This document shows positions 42,352 through 50,524 of a stretch of DNA of 58,992 nucleotides, piece by piece (positions within the stretch are counted from its first letter, which is position 1; every line of letters starts with the position of its first letter). Below the pieces are notes generated by a model. It ran no database searches. It was not told the origin of the DNA and was given only the letters and a program-made list of their open reading frames with translations. The position numbers and the translations under genes are program-made. This DNA comes from Nitrososphaerota archaeon (lineage in GTDB: Archaea; Thermoproteota; Nitrososphaeria; Nitrososphaerales; Nitrosopumilaceae): contig VBPL01000036.1 in the NCBI GenBank assembly GCA_005877205.1, positions 1 through 58,992 on the forward strand, given 5' to 3'.

Positions 42352-43835
42352 CCAAGGCTGTTGTTATAAAGTTCACGTACATCATCAAGGCCATATTTGA
42401 GCATGGCAATTCTTTCAATTCCACCACCCCAAGCAAGCACTGGATTTTTTATTCCAAGTGGGTTTGTTACTTCAGGTCTAAAAATACCCATCCCAAAAAG
42501 CTCTACCCATTTCTCAAGCTTTTCATTATATACCATTGATTGTAAAGATGGTTCAGTATAAGGAAAGAAAGTAGGCCAAAATTTTATTTTTTTCATGCCC
42601 ATTTTCAAATAAAATTCTCTTTGTAATCCCATTAAATCTCTTAATGTAACATTTTTACCAACCACTACTCCTTCTACTTGATTAAATTCCACAAGATGTT
42701 TGTAACTGACTTTCTCATTTCTAAATACTCTGCCGATAGAAAATATTCTTGCTTCATCAGGTTTTCTATCTGCCAATTCTTTTATTGTTACACAGGTAGT
42801 GTGTGTACGTAACACTAATCTTTTTGTTTCATCTAATTTCCAATCATATTTCCATCCTTTTTTATGGATTTGTGAAACATTGGAAATTTGATTTTTAGTG
42901 GCAATGGTTTTTGCATGTAAATTTCTGATATAAAATGTGTCTTGCATTTCTCTTGCAGGATGATCTTGAGGAGTAAAAAGCGCATCAAAATTCCAAAAGC
43001 TTGATTGAACTAGATTACCGACAACTTCAGTAAACCCAAGACCAATAAAAATTTCTCTTACTTCATTAATTACATCTTGAAGCGGATGAGATCTTGCGAC
43101 GAAAACTATAGGTGCAGGAGCTTCTACGTCAATTGCTCTTGCAACCTTTACGGTAATCGAATCTGTTACTGGCGTTGTATCGGAAAGAGATGCACCATCT
43201 CTTGCAAGTGTCGTGGCAATAGAATCAGATATCGATATTGAGTTACTCGATACGTTCTTGGCGGTTTCTATTCCTTTTTCAGAAAGATTTACTGTTACAT
43301 ATTTTGTAGAATTAATGGTGAGAAACTCAGGCCTTTTTTTCAGCGAATCAAGTGCATTCTTATCTTCTATTTCGTCGACTGATACTACCTCTGGGCTTCT
43401 CGATACAATTGTCTTGATTAGTCTTTCTTCTGGAGTAAGATCATGATAACCCTTAAGCAAAATTCTATTTTCATGGATTTCTATCCAGCCATTTTTCTTC
43501 GCATTTGCAATAGCTGCACTAAATTCGGTTTTTAGCTGATTCTTGGCTTCGTTCATTTCGCAGCTAGACCCAAACGAAGATTTAAGGTAATTAACAAGTT
43601 GTCGTTCTGGCAGTCCATTATCAGACGCTTCAAGCCCTCTCTTTCCTAGAGAGACAAAATGTTTTTCTGATTCATTTACTTGGACCAGATCCTTGAATCT
43701 TAGCCATTCGATACCACGTCGCACTTGGTCTATCGATAACTCCGTTTTCTCAGAAAGTTCTTCCGGTGTTAAATTCTGTTTTTCAAGTAATAACTTGAGA
43801 ATCTTCTGCTCTATTGGATGAAGAACTTGCGACAT
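42321..43835 (-). CDS. pheS: Phenylalanyl-tRNA synthetase subunit alpha
   Basis: This is the catalytic class II subunit, with 504 residues from ATG 43835. It has an N-terminal winged-helix RNA-binding part (HPIEQKILKLLLEKQNLTPEELSEKT in pieces), motif 2 (EARIFSIGRVFRNEKVSYKH in parts, FNQVEGVVVG), and motif 3 (AWGGGIERIAMLKYGLDDVR). An in-frame ATG further upstream (43907) would run into trpS; ATG 43835 instead sits 26 bp from the shared TATA-like element. It is coupled to pheT. Confidence 0.94.
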   Translation of the reverse strand: MSQVLHPIEQKILKLLLEKQNLTPEELSEKTELSIDQVRRGIEWLRFKDLVQVNESEKHFVSLGKRGLEASDNGLPERQLVNYLKSSFGSSCEMNEAKNQLKTEFSAAIANAKKNGWIEIHENRILLKGYHDLTPEERLIKTIVSRSPEVVSVDEIEDKNALDSLKKRPEFLTINSTKYVTVNLSEKGIETAKNVSSNSISISDSIATTLARDGASLSDTTPVTDSITVKVARAIDVEAPAPIVFVARSHPLQDVINEVREIFIGLGFTEVVGNLVQSSFWNFDALFTPQDHPAREMQDTFYIRNLHAKTIATKNQISNVSQIHKKGWKYDWKLDETKRLVLRTHTTCVTIKELADRKPDEARIFSIGRVFRNEKVSYKHLVEFNQVEGVVVGKNVTLRDLMGLQREFYLKMGMKKIKFWPTFFPYTEPSLQSMVYNEKLEKWVELFGMGIFRPEVTNPLGIKNPVLAWGGGIERIAMLKYGLDDVRELYNNSLGWLRNVPKCQ

Positions 43836-43855
43836 TATCACAAACAACCAAAAAG

Positions 43856-43866
43856 ACTTTTTAAAC
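43856..43866. promoter_or_regulatory. Shared palindromic TATA element between pheS and trpS
   Basis: The sequence CTTTTTAAACC has its TTTAAA core at 43860-43865. The core is a palindrome, so it reads as a TATA box on both strands. Its centre is about 26 bp from the pheS ATG (minus strand) and about 26 bp from the trpS ATG (plus strand). Both distances are those expected for leaderless archaeal transcripts, and no second AT-rich box fits either gene. Confidence 0.6.
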
Positions 43867-43887
43867 CTTAACCTGACTGAAACATGA

Positions 43888-45003
43888 ATGTCATCTGAGG
43901 AATTCACTGTAACTCCTTGGAATGTAGAGGGAGCTGTTGATTATGACGAGCTTGTACAGAAATTTGGAACTGAGAAAATTTCTCCGGAATTGCAGACACG
44001 CATAGAAAAGATTACTGGAGAAGTTCATCCTATGTTAAAGTTAGGATATTTTTTCAGTCATAGGGATTTGGATAAAATTTTGTCAGAATACGAAAAAGGG
44101 AACAAGTTCTATCTCTATACAGGGAGAGGACCCTCCGGACAAATTCACATGGGCCATCTTCTTCCATGGATTTTTACAAAGTACTTACAGGAGAAATTTA
44201 ATGTAAATTTGATTTTCCAGATTACTGATGATGAGAAGTTTCTATACAGTGATGAAAAATCATTCGGAGAAGTATCAAAATATACTACTGAAAATATTTT
44301 AGATATCATCGCAATAGGCTTTGATCCTAAGAAAACAAAGATTTTGATAGATACAAAAGACATCAAACGAATTTATCCGATATCACTTGAGATAGCCAAA
44401 CGAATTACTTTCTCCACTGTCAAGGCTGTTTTTGGATTTCAAAATTCTACAAATATAGGTATGATTGGATTCCCCCCCATACAAGCTGCACCATGTTTTC
44501 TTCCATCGGTGATTGAAGGCAAACCTACTCCCGTTCTCATACCAGCTGCAATTGACCAAGACCCCTACTGGCGTGTAACGAGAGACATAGCAGAAAAGAT
44601 AGGATACCCCAAGCCTGCGCAGATCCATTCTAAATTTTTACCTGGTCTTGGAATGCAGGGAAAGATGTCTTCGTCAATTCCTGAAACAGCTATTTTTACA
44701 ACTGATGGTGAAGAAGCAATAGACAAGAAGATCTCAAATACGTTTACTGGGGGTCAACCCACTGTTGACCTTCAGCGAAAATTAGGAGCTAATTTTAACA
44801 TATGTCCGGTATTTTGGTATCTACGATACTTTTTTGATACAGAGAAAGAATCAGACGAGCGGGCAATAAAATGTAAGAGCGGAGAATTGCTTTGCGGAGA
44901 ATGCAAGTGCAATTTAAAAGATGCAACTAAACCCTTTATTTCTGAGTTCAAAAAAAGGAGAGAAAAGGCAAAAAACCAGACGGATAAATTCCTATTTGAT
45001 TAA
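43888..45003 (+). CDS. trpS: Tryptophanyl-tRNA synthetase
   Basis: This class Ic synthetase has 371 residues. The HIGH region is YTGRGPSGQIHMGHLLPW and the KMSKS region is GKMSSSIPETAIF. The FQITDDEKF and DQDPYWRVTRDIA segments help bind Trp and ATP; a Cys cluster (LLCGECKCN) sits near the C-terminus. It is of the archaeal/eukaryotic type. It is divergent from pheST through a single TATA-like element, so the two aromatic synthetases may be balanced together. Confidence 0.94.
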   Translation: MSSEEFTVTPWNVEGAVDYDELVQKFGTEKISPELQTRIEKITGEVHPMLKLGYFFSHRDLDKILSEYEKGNKFYLYTGRGPSGQIHMGHLLPWIFTKYLQEKFNVNLIFQITDDEKFLYSDEKSFGEVSKYTTENILDIIAIGFDPKKTKILIDTKDIKRIYPISLEIAKRITFSTVKAVFGFQNSTNIGMIGFPPIQAAPCFLPSVIEGKPTPVLIPAAIDQDPYWRVTRDIAEKIGYPKPAQIHSKFLPGLGMQGKMSSSIPETAIFTTDGEEAIDKKISNTFTGGQPTVDLQRKLGANFNICPVFWYLRYFFDTEKESDERAIKCKSGELLCGECKCNLKDATKPFISEFKKRREKAKNQTDKFLFD

Positions 45004-45009
45004 AGGTAG

Positions 45010-45291
45010 ATGAAAAAAAGAATAATCTGTGAAGATAACTATGAAGCACAAAAACTTGCCAGTCTAATCTATGCCAAGGACAATAATGAGACTTTCATTA
45101 CAGGAATTTTGGAGATAATTGAAAATGAGCTAATAATATCTTTAAAGGACAAGTCTGCACATAGCATTCTGCTAAAGGACAAATCAGAAACAGAATCTTT
45201 TGCAGATTTTATTCAATCTGTGTTAGAAAAAGTTAATAAAATCATAAAGACCGAAGTTCTCGAAAATATTGTAGAAATAACAAAGGAGTAA
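45010..45291 (+). CDS. Hypothetical protein downstream of trpS
   Basis: The 93-residue protein begins 6 nt after trpS and is surely cotranscribed. It has an alpha/beta pattern (EAQKLASLIYAKDNNE, ILEIIENELIISLKD, ADFIQSVLEKVNKII). The layout, helix then two strands then helix, is vaguely like KEOPS subunit Pcc1, but conserved Pcc1 residues are not evident, so I do not assign it. No membrane segment or Cys is seen except Cys7. Confidence 0.55.
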   Translation: MKKRIICEDNYEAQKLASLIYAKDNNETFITGILEIIENELIISLKDKSAHSILLKDKSETESFADFIQSVLEKVNKIIKTEVLENIVEITKE

Positions 45292-45293
45292 GA

Positions 45294-45638
45294 TTACACT
45301 AGCGACTTGTCCATTTCGTGACTCACTATTTCCTGTACCTTCAAGAAATACAACCTGGTTGTGTATGGCATATCATCTAGATTATTTTCAATTGCAACCA
45401 TCAGATATCTAACAGCTCGTTTTGAGATATCTAGATTGAATTTGAGATAGAGAATAGGATCTTGTTTTACGCTGATTTTATCCACGAGCCATGGAGGCGC
45501 CATTTCTTTTGTCTCTTGAATTACCTTCTTGTACCAAAATGCAATGTTCTCTGGATCTAGTCCTTCCTTAAGGTTATTGATATCTGCAGACATTTTATGC
45601 AGCATTTTATCTGTGACTTCTTTCAATGCTTTTACCAC
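45294..45638 (-). CDS. Hypothetical protein
   Basis: The 114-residue soluble helical protein is not recognised. Its stop lies 2 nt past the convergent gene at 45010. A Pro-Trp turn (KEMAPPWLVDKISVKQDPI) joins two helical halves. It lies 53 nt downstream of coaD on the same strand and may share its transcript. No catalytic motif is visible. Confidence 0.55.
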   Translation of the reverse strand: MVKALKEVTDKMLHKMSADINNLKEGLDPENIAFWYKKVIQETKEMAPPWLVDKISVKQDPILYLKFNLDISKRAVRYLMVAIENNLDDMPYTTRLYFLKVQEIVSHEMDKSLV

Positions 45639-45691
45639 TTATTCTAGAGTTTTAGGTAAATTACTCAAAGATAGAGAAGCTATTTGTCAAC

Positions 45692-46156
45692 TCAAAGGAT
45701 ATTTCCGGCTATGTCTATTTCAGAATTTTTAATTCGAGTTGTAGATATTCGTTTTCCATCTTTTGCAAGAACCATTGGAACCACTACTATCTGAACTGGG
45801 GAAGCATTTTTTTGTTTTCTGAGTCTGTTTAACTCTTCACCTTGGAAGGCAGTCTCTTCACTTACAATCAATGCTTCTACTTCCTTTTCCAAGACTGCAG
45901 GTCCAAAGTCGTTGTCGAGTTTACTTATCTCGTAATCTACATTAGGGAAATTCTTTCTTATGATTTCCTCGAGAACTTTGTGTCTCCGAGAATAGTCATT
46001 CAAGAGTTCTTTTCCTTTCTTTTTAGCTAATTCATCACTAGTTAGACCTATTACGACTTTTGATGAGATCGAAAATCCTTGTCTTAGTAGCTCTATATGT
46101 CCCTGATGAACAAGATCAAATGTTCCTCCGAGAGCAACTAGTTTGAATTTTGACAT
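45692..46156 (-). CDS. coaD: Phosphopantetheine adenylyltransferase (archaeal type)
   Basis: This nucleotidyltransferase makes dephospho-CoA from 4'-phosphopantetheine. It has 154 residues from ATG 46156. The HIGH-type motif is GGTFDLVHQGHIELLRQ, and the C-terminal ISTTRIKNSEID matches the ISSTxIR motif. The DNDFGPAVLEKEVEALIVSEE stretch (given in parts elsewhere as the central region) is typical of the archaeal PPAT family. It follows the exported protein gene by about 30 nt. Confidence 0.93.
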   Translation of the reverse strand: MSKFKLVALGGTFDLVHQGHIELLRQGFSISSKVVIGLTSDELAKKKGKELLNDYSRRHKVLEEIIRKNFPNVDYEISKLDNDFGPAVLEKEVEALIVSEETAFQGEELNRLRKQKNASPVQIVVVPMVLAKDGKRISTTRIKNSEIDIAGNIL

Positions 46157-46185
46157 GAGCATATAACATTAATCATTGAATGATA

Positions 46186-47214
46186 TTATGATTTTACTAG
46201 TACAACATTGATTCTTGTACCGGCAGATGATAAAGGAACTGTATCCGAATTCCATACATATGTTTCTATGTAGTATGAACCGGTTCTATCAGGAGTCCAC
46301 GCTACAGAGACACTTTGGTCACCAGCTCCAATGAATATTCCTTCATACTTTCCTATAAATGCAACCTGACCATCAAACTGTTTTACTTGCGCATAATAAA
46401 CAAATGGTTGCTGGGGCTTGCTAACAATGTACTTCAAGTCACTCGAAATTTTTATTGAAGTGCCAACCGGAATGCTGGAATACTTGTTTCCTTGAGGATC
46501 CGTTACCAATATGTTGCTTATAACTATCGGTAAGGTTACTTGTACGTTAAGGACACTCATGAGTTTTGATTGATAGGTGTCAGACTCTGCAATGACCATG
46601 TATGATTCTGCTCTAGAATTTGGCGTAGCGGTTATGCTGAATTTTACATCTTGTTCGGAATCAACGTCTAATAAATCAGAAGTACCAACTCCTACGACTC
46701 TTTGAAAAGCATCGTATGATACGAGATAAATCTTGGTATTTGTAGACTTGATGACTCCAGTATTTTTGATTGTACCTGAGAAGATCAGTTTGTCAGAAAC
46801 TTGCAACAAACCCGGTGAGATATCTAGCGCTTGCTCTCTTGTTGATGATGAAATAAAGCCCGCCATTTTAACTGAGACTTGGGTTATGGATGAATCAGCT
46901 TTTGAAGAAGATATTGAAAATGGCGCTTTACCACCGGCTGGAACTACATGAAGAAGTGTGGTTCCTGTTTTGTATTCTAATGTATTGTCATTATCATCCA
47001 AAAATGAGACTCCCACCTTAACATCCGTGATTGGAAAGTTGTTGTTATTCTGAACTTCCCCTAACACTACAGTTGTACCGTCATCAGCCTTGTAGCTATA
47101 TGAAGGAAGTACCTCCACCGTCAGACTTGTGTTAGATGGAAGATTTTGACCCCAAGCCAGGTTCGTTGTAAATAATATGATAATCAATAGACTTGAAAGG
47201 AATAGGGATCTCAT
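46186..47214 (-). CDS. Secreted beta-sandwich protein (FxLYD/CARDB-like repeats)
   Basis: A clear signal peptide (LFLSSLLIIILFTTNLAWG, cleavage likely after AWG) is followed by about 320 residues of repeated Ig-like beta-sandwich modules. Typical phrases are VLGEVQNNNNFPITDVKVGV (FxLYD-like) and FSGTIKNTGVIKSTNTKIYL (CARDB-like); the last module begins near VTLPIVISNILVTDP. Proteins like this are common on the surface of ammonia-oxidizing archaea and may serve in adhesion or cell-envelope structure. Substrate binding is not known. Confidence 0.75.
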   Translation of the reverse strand: MRSLFLSSLLIIILFTTNLAWGQNLPSNTSLTVEVLPSYSYKADDGTTVVLGEVQNNNNFPITDVKVGVSFLDDNDNTLEYKTGTTLLHVVPAGGKAPFSISSSKADSSITQVSVKMAGFISSSTREQALDISPGLLQVSDKLIFSGTIKNTGVIKSTNTKIYLVSYDAFQRVVGVGTSDLLDVDSEQDVKFSITATPNSRAESYMVIAESDTYQSKLMSVLNVQVTLPIVISNILVTDPQGNKYSSIPVGTSIKISSDLKYIVSKPQQPFVYYAQVKQFDGQVAFIGKYEGIFIGAGDQSVSVAWTPDRTGSYYIETYVWNSDTVPLSSAGTRINVVLVKS

Positions 47215-47342
47215 ATGTAATAAGTTCGTACATGGTAATTAATCATATACTGCATATCATAATCTATACAACATAGTTTAGAAGCTTCTACAAACTTTCA
47301 AGATGAATCATTGTAAAAAGAAGATAAAAGATTGTGTGGTAA

Positions 47343-47447
47343 TTACCTGTGTTTTCTCATTGCGGTGATTATGCACCAGTATACAAATCCTGGGATTAAC
47401 CCAACCATCAATGGGATATAGACGCCTGCTTGACTCCAATCTTGCAT
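47343..47447 (-). CDS. Tiny single-span membrane protein
   Basis: A 34-codon frame runs from ATG (47445-47447) to TAA (47343-47345). Residues about 8-29 (VYIPLMVGLIPGFVYWCIIT) form one membrane helix with a short polar N-terminus and a basic tail (MRKHR). Such small proteins are often accessory subunits of respiratory complexes; no complex genes are nearby, so the role is open. The length and composition look real rather than chance. Confidence 0.5.
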   Translation of the reverse strand: MQDWSQAGVYIPLMVGLIPGFVYWCIITAMRKHR

Positions 47448-47585
47448 ATTTTATCTACCTAGCTATTTCAAAAACAGACATAGTATTTAAATCCATCTTT
47501 GAGAAAGTGCTTCTCATAAAATAGATAACGATACAAAATTGGCCTCCGCTCTTTATATAAAACTAAATTCCGCTTTTTGATAGGT

Positions 47586-47945
47586 TTGGAAATAACAATT
47601 GAGCCATGGAAGGAACTTGTCATACATGAAGTACTAGAGTTAAAGTTTGATGATTGGATTACACAAATAATCGCAAGCGCTCGATCGGCTGGAGGTGGCA
47701 TACCGACAATTTTTTGGGCAGGAGGATTAGCATTTCATTTTGCTACATTCCCAGATACAGAGACGATAGTTCAGGAGAAACTCAAAGGACGAATACATTA
47801 TTCTTCAGTTACGTTTGCGATCAAGGAAAAATTTGAGAAACAGGTTAATAGAGAAGGAGGCGCTGTTAATTTTACAGATGTGACTCACAATGAAATATTT
47901 AGTAAATTAGCAGAGAAGCTCAGATCGCAATCAAAATTCAAATAA
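47586..47945 (+). CDS. Hypothetical protein
   Basis: This protein of about 119 residues is not recognised. It has a helical start (PWKELVIHEVLELKFDDW), a Gly-rich turn (SARSAGGGIPTIFWAGGLAF) and a charged C-terminal half. A TATA-like CTTTATATAA at 47551-47560 puts the transcription start near 47583, so TTG 47586 (or TTG 47577) is the likely start. It may be soluble despite one mildly hydrophobic stretch. Confidence 0.5.
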   Translation: MEITIEPWKELVIHEVLELKFDDWITQIIASARSAGGGIPTIFWAGGLAFHFATFPDTETIVQEKLKGRIHYSSVTFAIKEKFEKQVNREGGAVNFTDVTHNEIFSKLAEKLRSQSKFK

Positions 47946-47952
47946 TTAATTT

Positions 47953-48114
47953 TTACTTTTTTACCTTACGATAAACTAGAACGCATCCTATTGCTATAAG
48001 AGCAACCCCAGCTATAAGATAGAATGGCGGGTCAGACTGGAACGGAATAATGAATATCCCCACGGTTATGATAGCCAAATAAAAGAGCATTTTCATGTCA
48101 AAATCTAGCGCCAT
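47953..48114 (-). CDS. Small two-span membrane protein
   Basis: From ATG 48114 the frame encodes 53 residues with two hydrophobic segments (MLFYLAIITVGIFIIPF and YLIAGVALIAIGCVLVY) and a basic tail (RKVKK). A longer form from 48168 is open but adds a non-hydrophobic leader. A TATA-like CTTTATAGT lies about 33 bp upstream of 48114. Unknown function; it sits between a hypothetical gene and tRNA-Ala. Confidence 0.5.
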   Translation of the reverse strand: MALDFDMKMLFYLAIITVGIFIIPFQSDPPFYLIAGVALIAIGCVLVYRKVKK

Positions 48115-48179
48115 CAACAGTTGCAACCTTTTTTCCACACTATAAAGAATACCATGGTTTTCAAGCAAAAATCAGGAAG

Positions 48180-48251
48180 TGGACTGGTGGGGATTTGAAC
48201 CCCAGACCCCCCGCGTGCAAGGCGGGTATTCTACCGCTGAACTACCAGCCC
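48180..48251 (-). tRNA. tRNA-Ala (TGC)
   Basis: On the minus strand the acceptor GGGCTGG (5' end at 48251) pairs with CCAGTCC, with G-T at position 3, as in many tRNA-Ala. The anticodon arm is CCCGC-CTTGCAC-GCGGG with anticodon TGC. The T-arm is GGGGTTCAAATCCCC. The discriminator is A; no intron, no encoded CCA. Confidence 0.92.
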
Positions 48252-48335
48252 ATTGTATGGAGTGGAAAGCGTGTAGATTTTAATTGTTGTCTTTAGGTGG
48301 GAAAGATTTTATTGATATTGTTATTCAAAATCTTC

Positions 48336-48896
48336 ATGGTACTACTAAAATCAGAAGTTGTACTGAAAGCAGGCGACAAGGCTCCAGATTTTAACCTGTT
48401 GGGAATAGACGATAGGAAACACTCGTTGTCAGAGTTCAAAGATTATTCAGTATTATTGGTCGTCTTCATGTGCAATCACTGTCCGTATGTACAGGCCAAG
48501 GTTACAGCTATGAATGAAATTTATGAGAGATTCAAGGACAGGATAGCCATGATAGGGATAAACAGTAATGATCCCACAAACTATCCAGACGACAGCTTTG
48601 GAAATATGAAAAAGTTTGCTAAGGAGAAAGGCATCAAGTTTACCTATCTTGTAGACGAGACACAAGACGTTGCAAAGAAGTATGGTGCTGTTTGCACTCC
48701 TGACCCATTTCTATTCAACAAAGACCAAGTGTTGGTTTTCCATGGCCGAATAGATAATGGTATGAAACCAGAAGACAAAGCTACCGAAAAGACCATGATT
48801 CTTAATGTAGAAAGACTTCTAGCGGGAAAGAAGATAGAAAAAGACTTTGATCCTTCGATGGGTTGTTCTATCAAGTGGAAAAGCCAGCAGACTTAA
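48336..48896 (+). CDS. Thioredoxin-fold (AhpC/TSA-type) redox protein
   Basis: The 186-residue protein is a peroxiredoxin/thioredoxin-like protein: KAGDKAPDFNLLGIDDRKHS, LLVVFMCNHCPYVQA with a CxxC pair (CNHC) at the redox site, and TYLVDETQDVAKKYGAVCTPDP. ATG 48336 is favoured over TTG/GTG codons upstream (48297) by a TATA-like element near 48304-48314. It resembles the redoxin family that sits in many bacterial genomes as a small CxxC redoxin; the reductant and target are unknown. Confidence 0.85.
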   Translation: MVLLKSEVVLKAGDKAPDFNLLGIDDRKHSLSEFKDYSVLLVVFMCNHCPYVQAKVTAMNEIYERFKDRIAMIGINSNDPTNYPDDSFGNMKKFAKEKGIKFTYLVDETQDVAKKYGAVCTPDPFLFNKDQVLVFHGRIDNGMKPEDKATEKTMILNVERLLAGKKIEKDFDPSMGCSIKWKSQQT

Positions 48897-48921
48897 ATGA
48901 CAGTTGGATAGGAAAATTTTT

Positions 48922-49009
48922 GGGCCGATAGCTCAGCTTGGCTGGAGCGTTCGACTGATAATATTATTCAGATATCGAAAGGTCGTGGGTTCGAATCCCA
49001 TTCGGCCCA
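48922..49009 (+). tRNA. tRNA-Ile (GAT) with a 13-nt intron
   Basis: The acceptor GGGCCGA (48922-48928) pairs with TCGGCCC (49002-49008), discriminator A. Between the anticodon stem halves TTCGA and TCGAA lie 20 nt instead of 7. Removing ATATTATTCAGAT (48961-48973) leaves the loop CTGATAA with anticodon GAT at 48957-48959. The insertion is at the canonical 37/38 site, and the mature tRNA is 75 nt. Confidence 0.88.
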
Positions 49010-49134
49010 TTTTTGTTTTTGACTATGTTCGGCAAAAAGTACAATGGATCTCAATAAATAGATGATAATGTTACCATCTGTGTTGTCAGGATTTAGTCTG
49101 ATAATGTGCTACACAGTCAACGGGATAAAACGTC

Positions 49135-49485
49135 ATGGATTTTGACAAGGTCTGCAAGAAAGTTATGGATTTGGATCCTAAGATAAGATTTGCTGGAGTA
49201 GTAAATGAAAAGGGAAGATTATTCGCTGGCGGGATGAAAGAAGGTCTGAAATCATTAGAAGATACGCGAGACGACGAAATGTTGTATATGCAGTTAGTTC
49301 TAAGAGCAAAGATGAGGCGCGAATTTGACAGAGTCTTAGGGACCGTTGAATTTGCCTTGTCATACAGAGAAAAGGTGATCATCATGAGTTTTCCAATGAG
49401 CGATTCCGTGCTTTTATTATCAGCCGAAAAGGGAATTGATATTTCAGATATTCCCCGCAAAGTACTAAAGATTCTACGTCATTGA
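49135..49485 (+). CDS. DUF6659-like protein (Roadblock/profilin-like fold)
   Basis: The 116-residue protein has an alpha/beta layout reminiscent of Roadblock/LC7 proteins: KIRFAGVVNEKGRLFAGGMKEG, YMQLVLRAKMRREFD, VEFALSYREKVIIMSFPM and VLLLSAEKGIDI. It resembles the archaeal family DUF6659, common in ammonia oxidizers, often in many copies. Such domains may act as sensors or regulators of small GTPases; this is an inference. It converges on the B12-fold regulator with 7-nt overlap. Confidence 0.6.
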   Translation: MDFDKVCKKVMDLDPKIRFAGVVNEKGRLFAGGMKEGLKSLEDTRDDEMLYMQLVLRAKMRREFDRVLGTVEFALSYREKVIIMSFPMSDSVLLLSAEKGIDISDIPRKVLKILRH

Positions 49486-50378
49486 TTTCCGGAACTTTCA
49501 AAAATGGTCTGGCACCACTGCAACAAAGTTTCTACGTTATCAGAAACGAAGTCTGCAGTCGGCTTTGTCTTTTTTGTAATTCTGGTGCATAACGCAAGAT
49601 GAAGATTCTTTCCGGATTTTGTCTTACTTGCGTCAACAGCTTGGGAAAAGAATTTGATCGCGCCTTCTGTAGATGAAAATATTACTATAATCATTATTCC
49701 ATCGCGTTTAGGCCAAACTCTATTCAGAAATCTTTGTAGATCTATATCAAACAAGACATCTATGGCGGAGGACATATCTCCCAGAAGGGATACCTTCCAT
49801 TTCTCTGCATGAAAAGCCGCAGAAGCCGCTCTGCCTAGAAGAGAATTTTGATAATCAGTGGCAAGAATTACAATGTTCTTTTTGTGATTAATCTCTTCTG
49901 AAGAGAAGGTAATCAAGGAAACCGACGTTGAAATTATCCCGTCAAGAAAATTTTTCTCAGATTTTCCTATTTTCCCGTTGTTGTAAGCGCTCTCAATTGC
50001 ATCAATAGCTGGAATGATTACTTCATTCACCAATTTTGCAGGATTTGCTCCTGAATGTAATGAAGTTCTAATGAGATTGTTAGCTTCATGATTTGAGGCT
50101 GACAGAACATATTCCGTATACTTATTTTTCACTTTGAAAAAATCTGCAGGAAAATTGAGCTGGGCAACTCCTTCCTCAATAAACCAAAGGTTTACACTAC
50201 CTATGTTTTTCTGTTTAATTAGTCCCTCTAACGAAAAAATTTTCAAGTATTTGGACATTGTTACCCGATTCACCTGAAGTTTTTCTGCAATCTCCATGCC
50301 TGTTAGGCCAGTTTTTGATTCACTTAAAACATCAATGAGTTTTTCTCTTATTTCCTCTGTGTTATAGCCACGTGTCAC
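49479..50378 (-). CDS. Winged-helix regulator with degenerate B12-binding-like domain
   Basis: The 299-residue protein has an N-terminal HTH (ESKTGLTGMEIAEKLQVNRV) and a C-terminal part that looks like the helical cap plus Rossmann domain of cobalamin-binding proteins (MtaC/CarH-like): KLVNEVIIPAIDAIESAYNN, then NIVILATDYQNSLLGRAASAAF. The cobalt-ligating DxHxxG motif is not conserved (DYQNSLLG), so B12 binding is doubtful. GTG start at 50378 with a TATA-like CTATATACTA 26 bp upstream. Targets unknown. Confidence 0.6.
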   Translation of the reverse strand: MTRGYNTEEIREKLIDVLSESKTGLTGMEIAEKLQVNRVTMSKYLKIFSLEGLIKQKNIGSVNLWFIEEGVAQLNFPADFFKVKNKYTEYVLSASNHEANNLIRTSLHSGANPAKLVNEVIIPAIDAIESAYNNGKIGKSEKNFLDGIISTSVSLITFSSEEINHKKNIVILATDYQNSLLGRAASAAFHAEKWKVSLLGDMSSAIDVLFDIDLQRFLNRVWPKRDGIMIIVIFSSTEGAIKFFSQAVDASKTKSGKNLHLALCTRITKKTKPTADFVSDNVETLLQWCQTIFESSGNQ

Positions 50379-50420
50379 TAAATCTTAGATTAGTTTTCTA
50401 GTATATAGCATTACTAAAAA

Positions 50421-50524
50421 TCAGCAAGGACCTGAATTGGCAGGCCCTTGCCGAACGGTACTTTGGTATGGTCTGGTGGTTCCAGTACGTTTGGTGTGGT
50501 ATGCAGTAATTACGAGCGCACTAT
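50421..50524 (-). ncRNA. Candidate small RNA with terminator-like hairpin
   Basis: On the minus strand a TATA-like TTTTTATTTAC (50545-50555) lies about 26 bp before a possible start near 50524. The transcript would contain CTGG/CCAG and GTAC/GTAC pairings and end with an 11-bp hairpin with one A-C mismatch and 6-nt loop (50424-50451), followed by TGATTTTTAG. No coding frame with a start codon spans the region. It lies upstream of the TATA box of the B12-fold regulator, so it is a separate unit, not its leader. Confidence 0.35.

Noticed and set aside
43836-43907. Longer start for pheS
   Set aside because: The extra residues would cross the divergent trpS start and the shared TATA element and are not family-like.
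45010-45291. KEOPS subunit Pcc1
   Set aside because: Size and strand/helix order are loosely compatible, but the conserved Pcc1 residues cannot be seen, so it is listed as hypothetical.
50421-50524. Cobalamin riboswitch upstream of the B12-fold regulator
   Set aside because: The element lies upstream of the regulator's TATA box, so it is not in its mRNA, and no B12-box-like sequence is seen.
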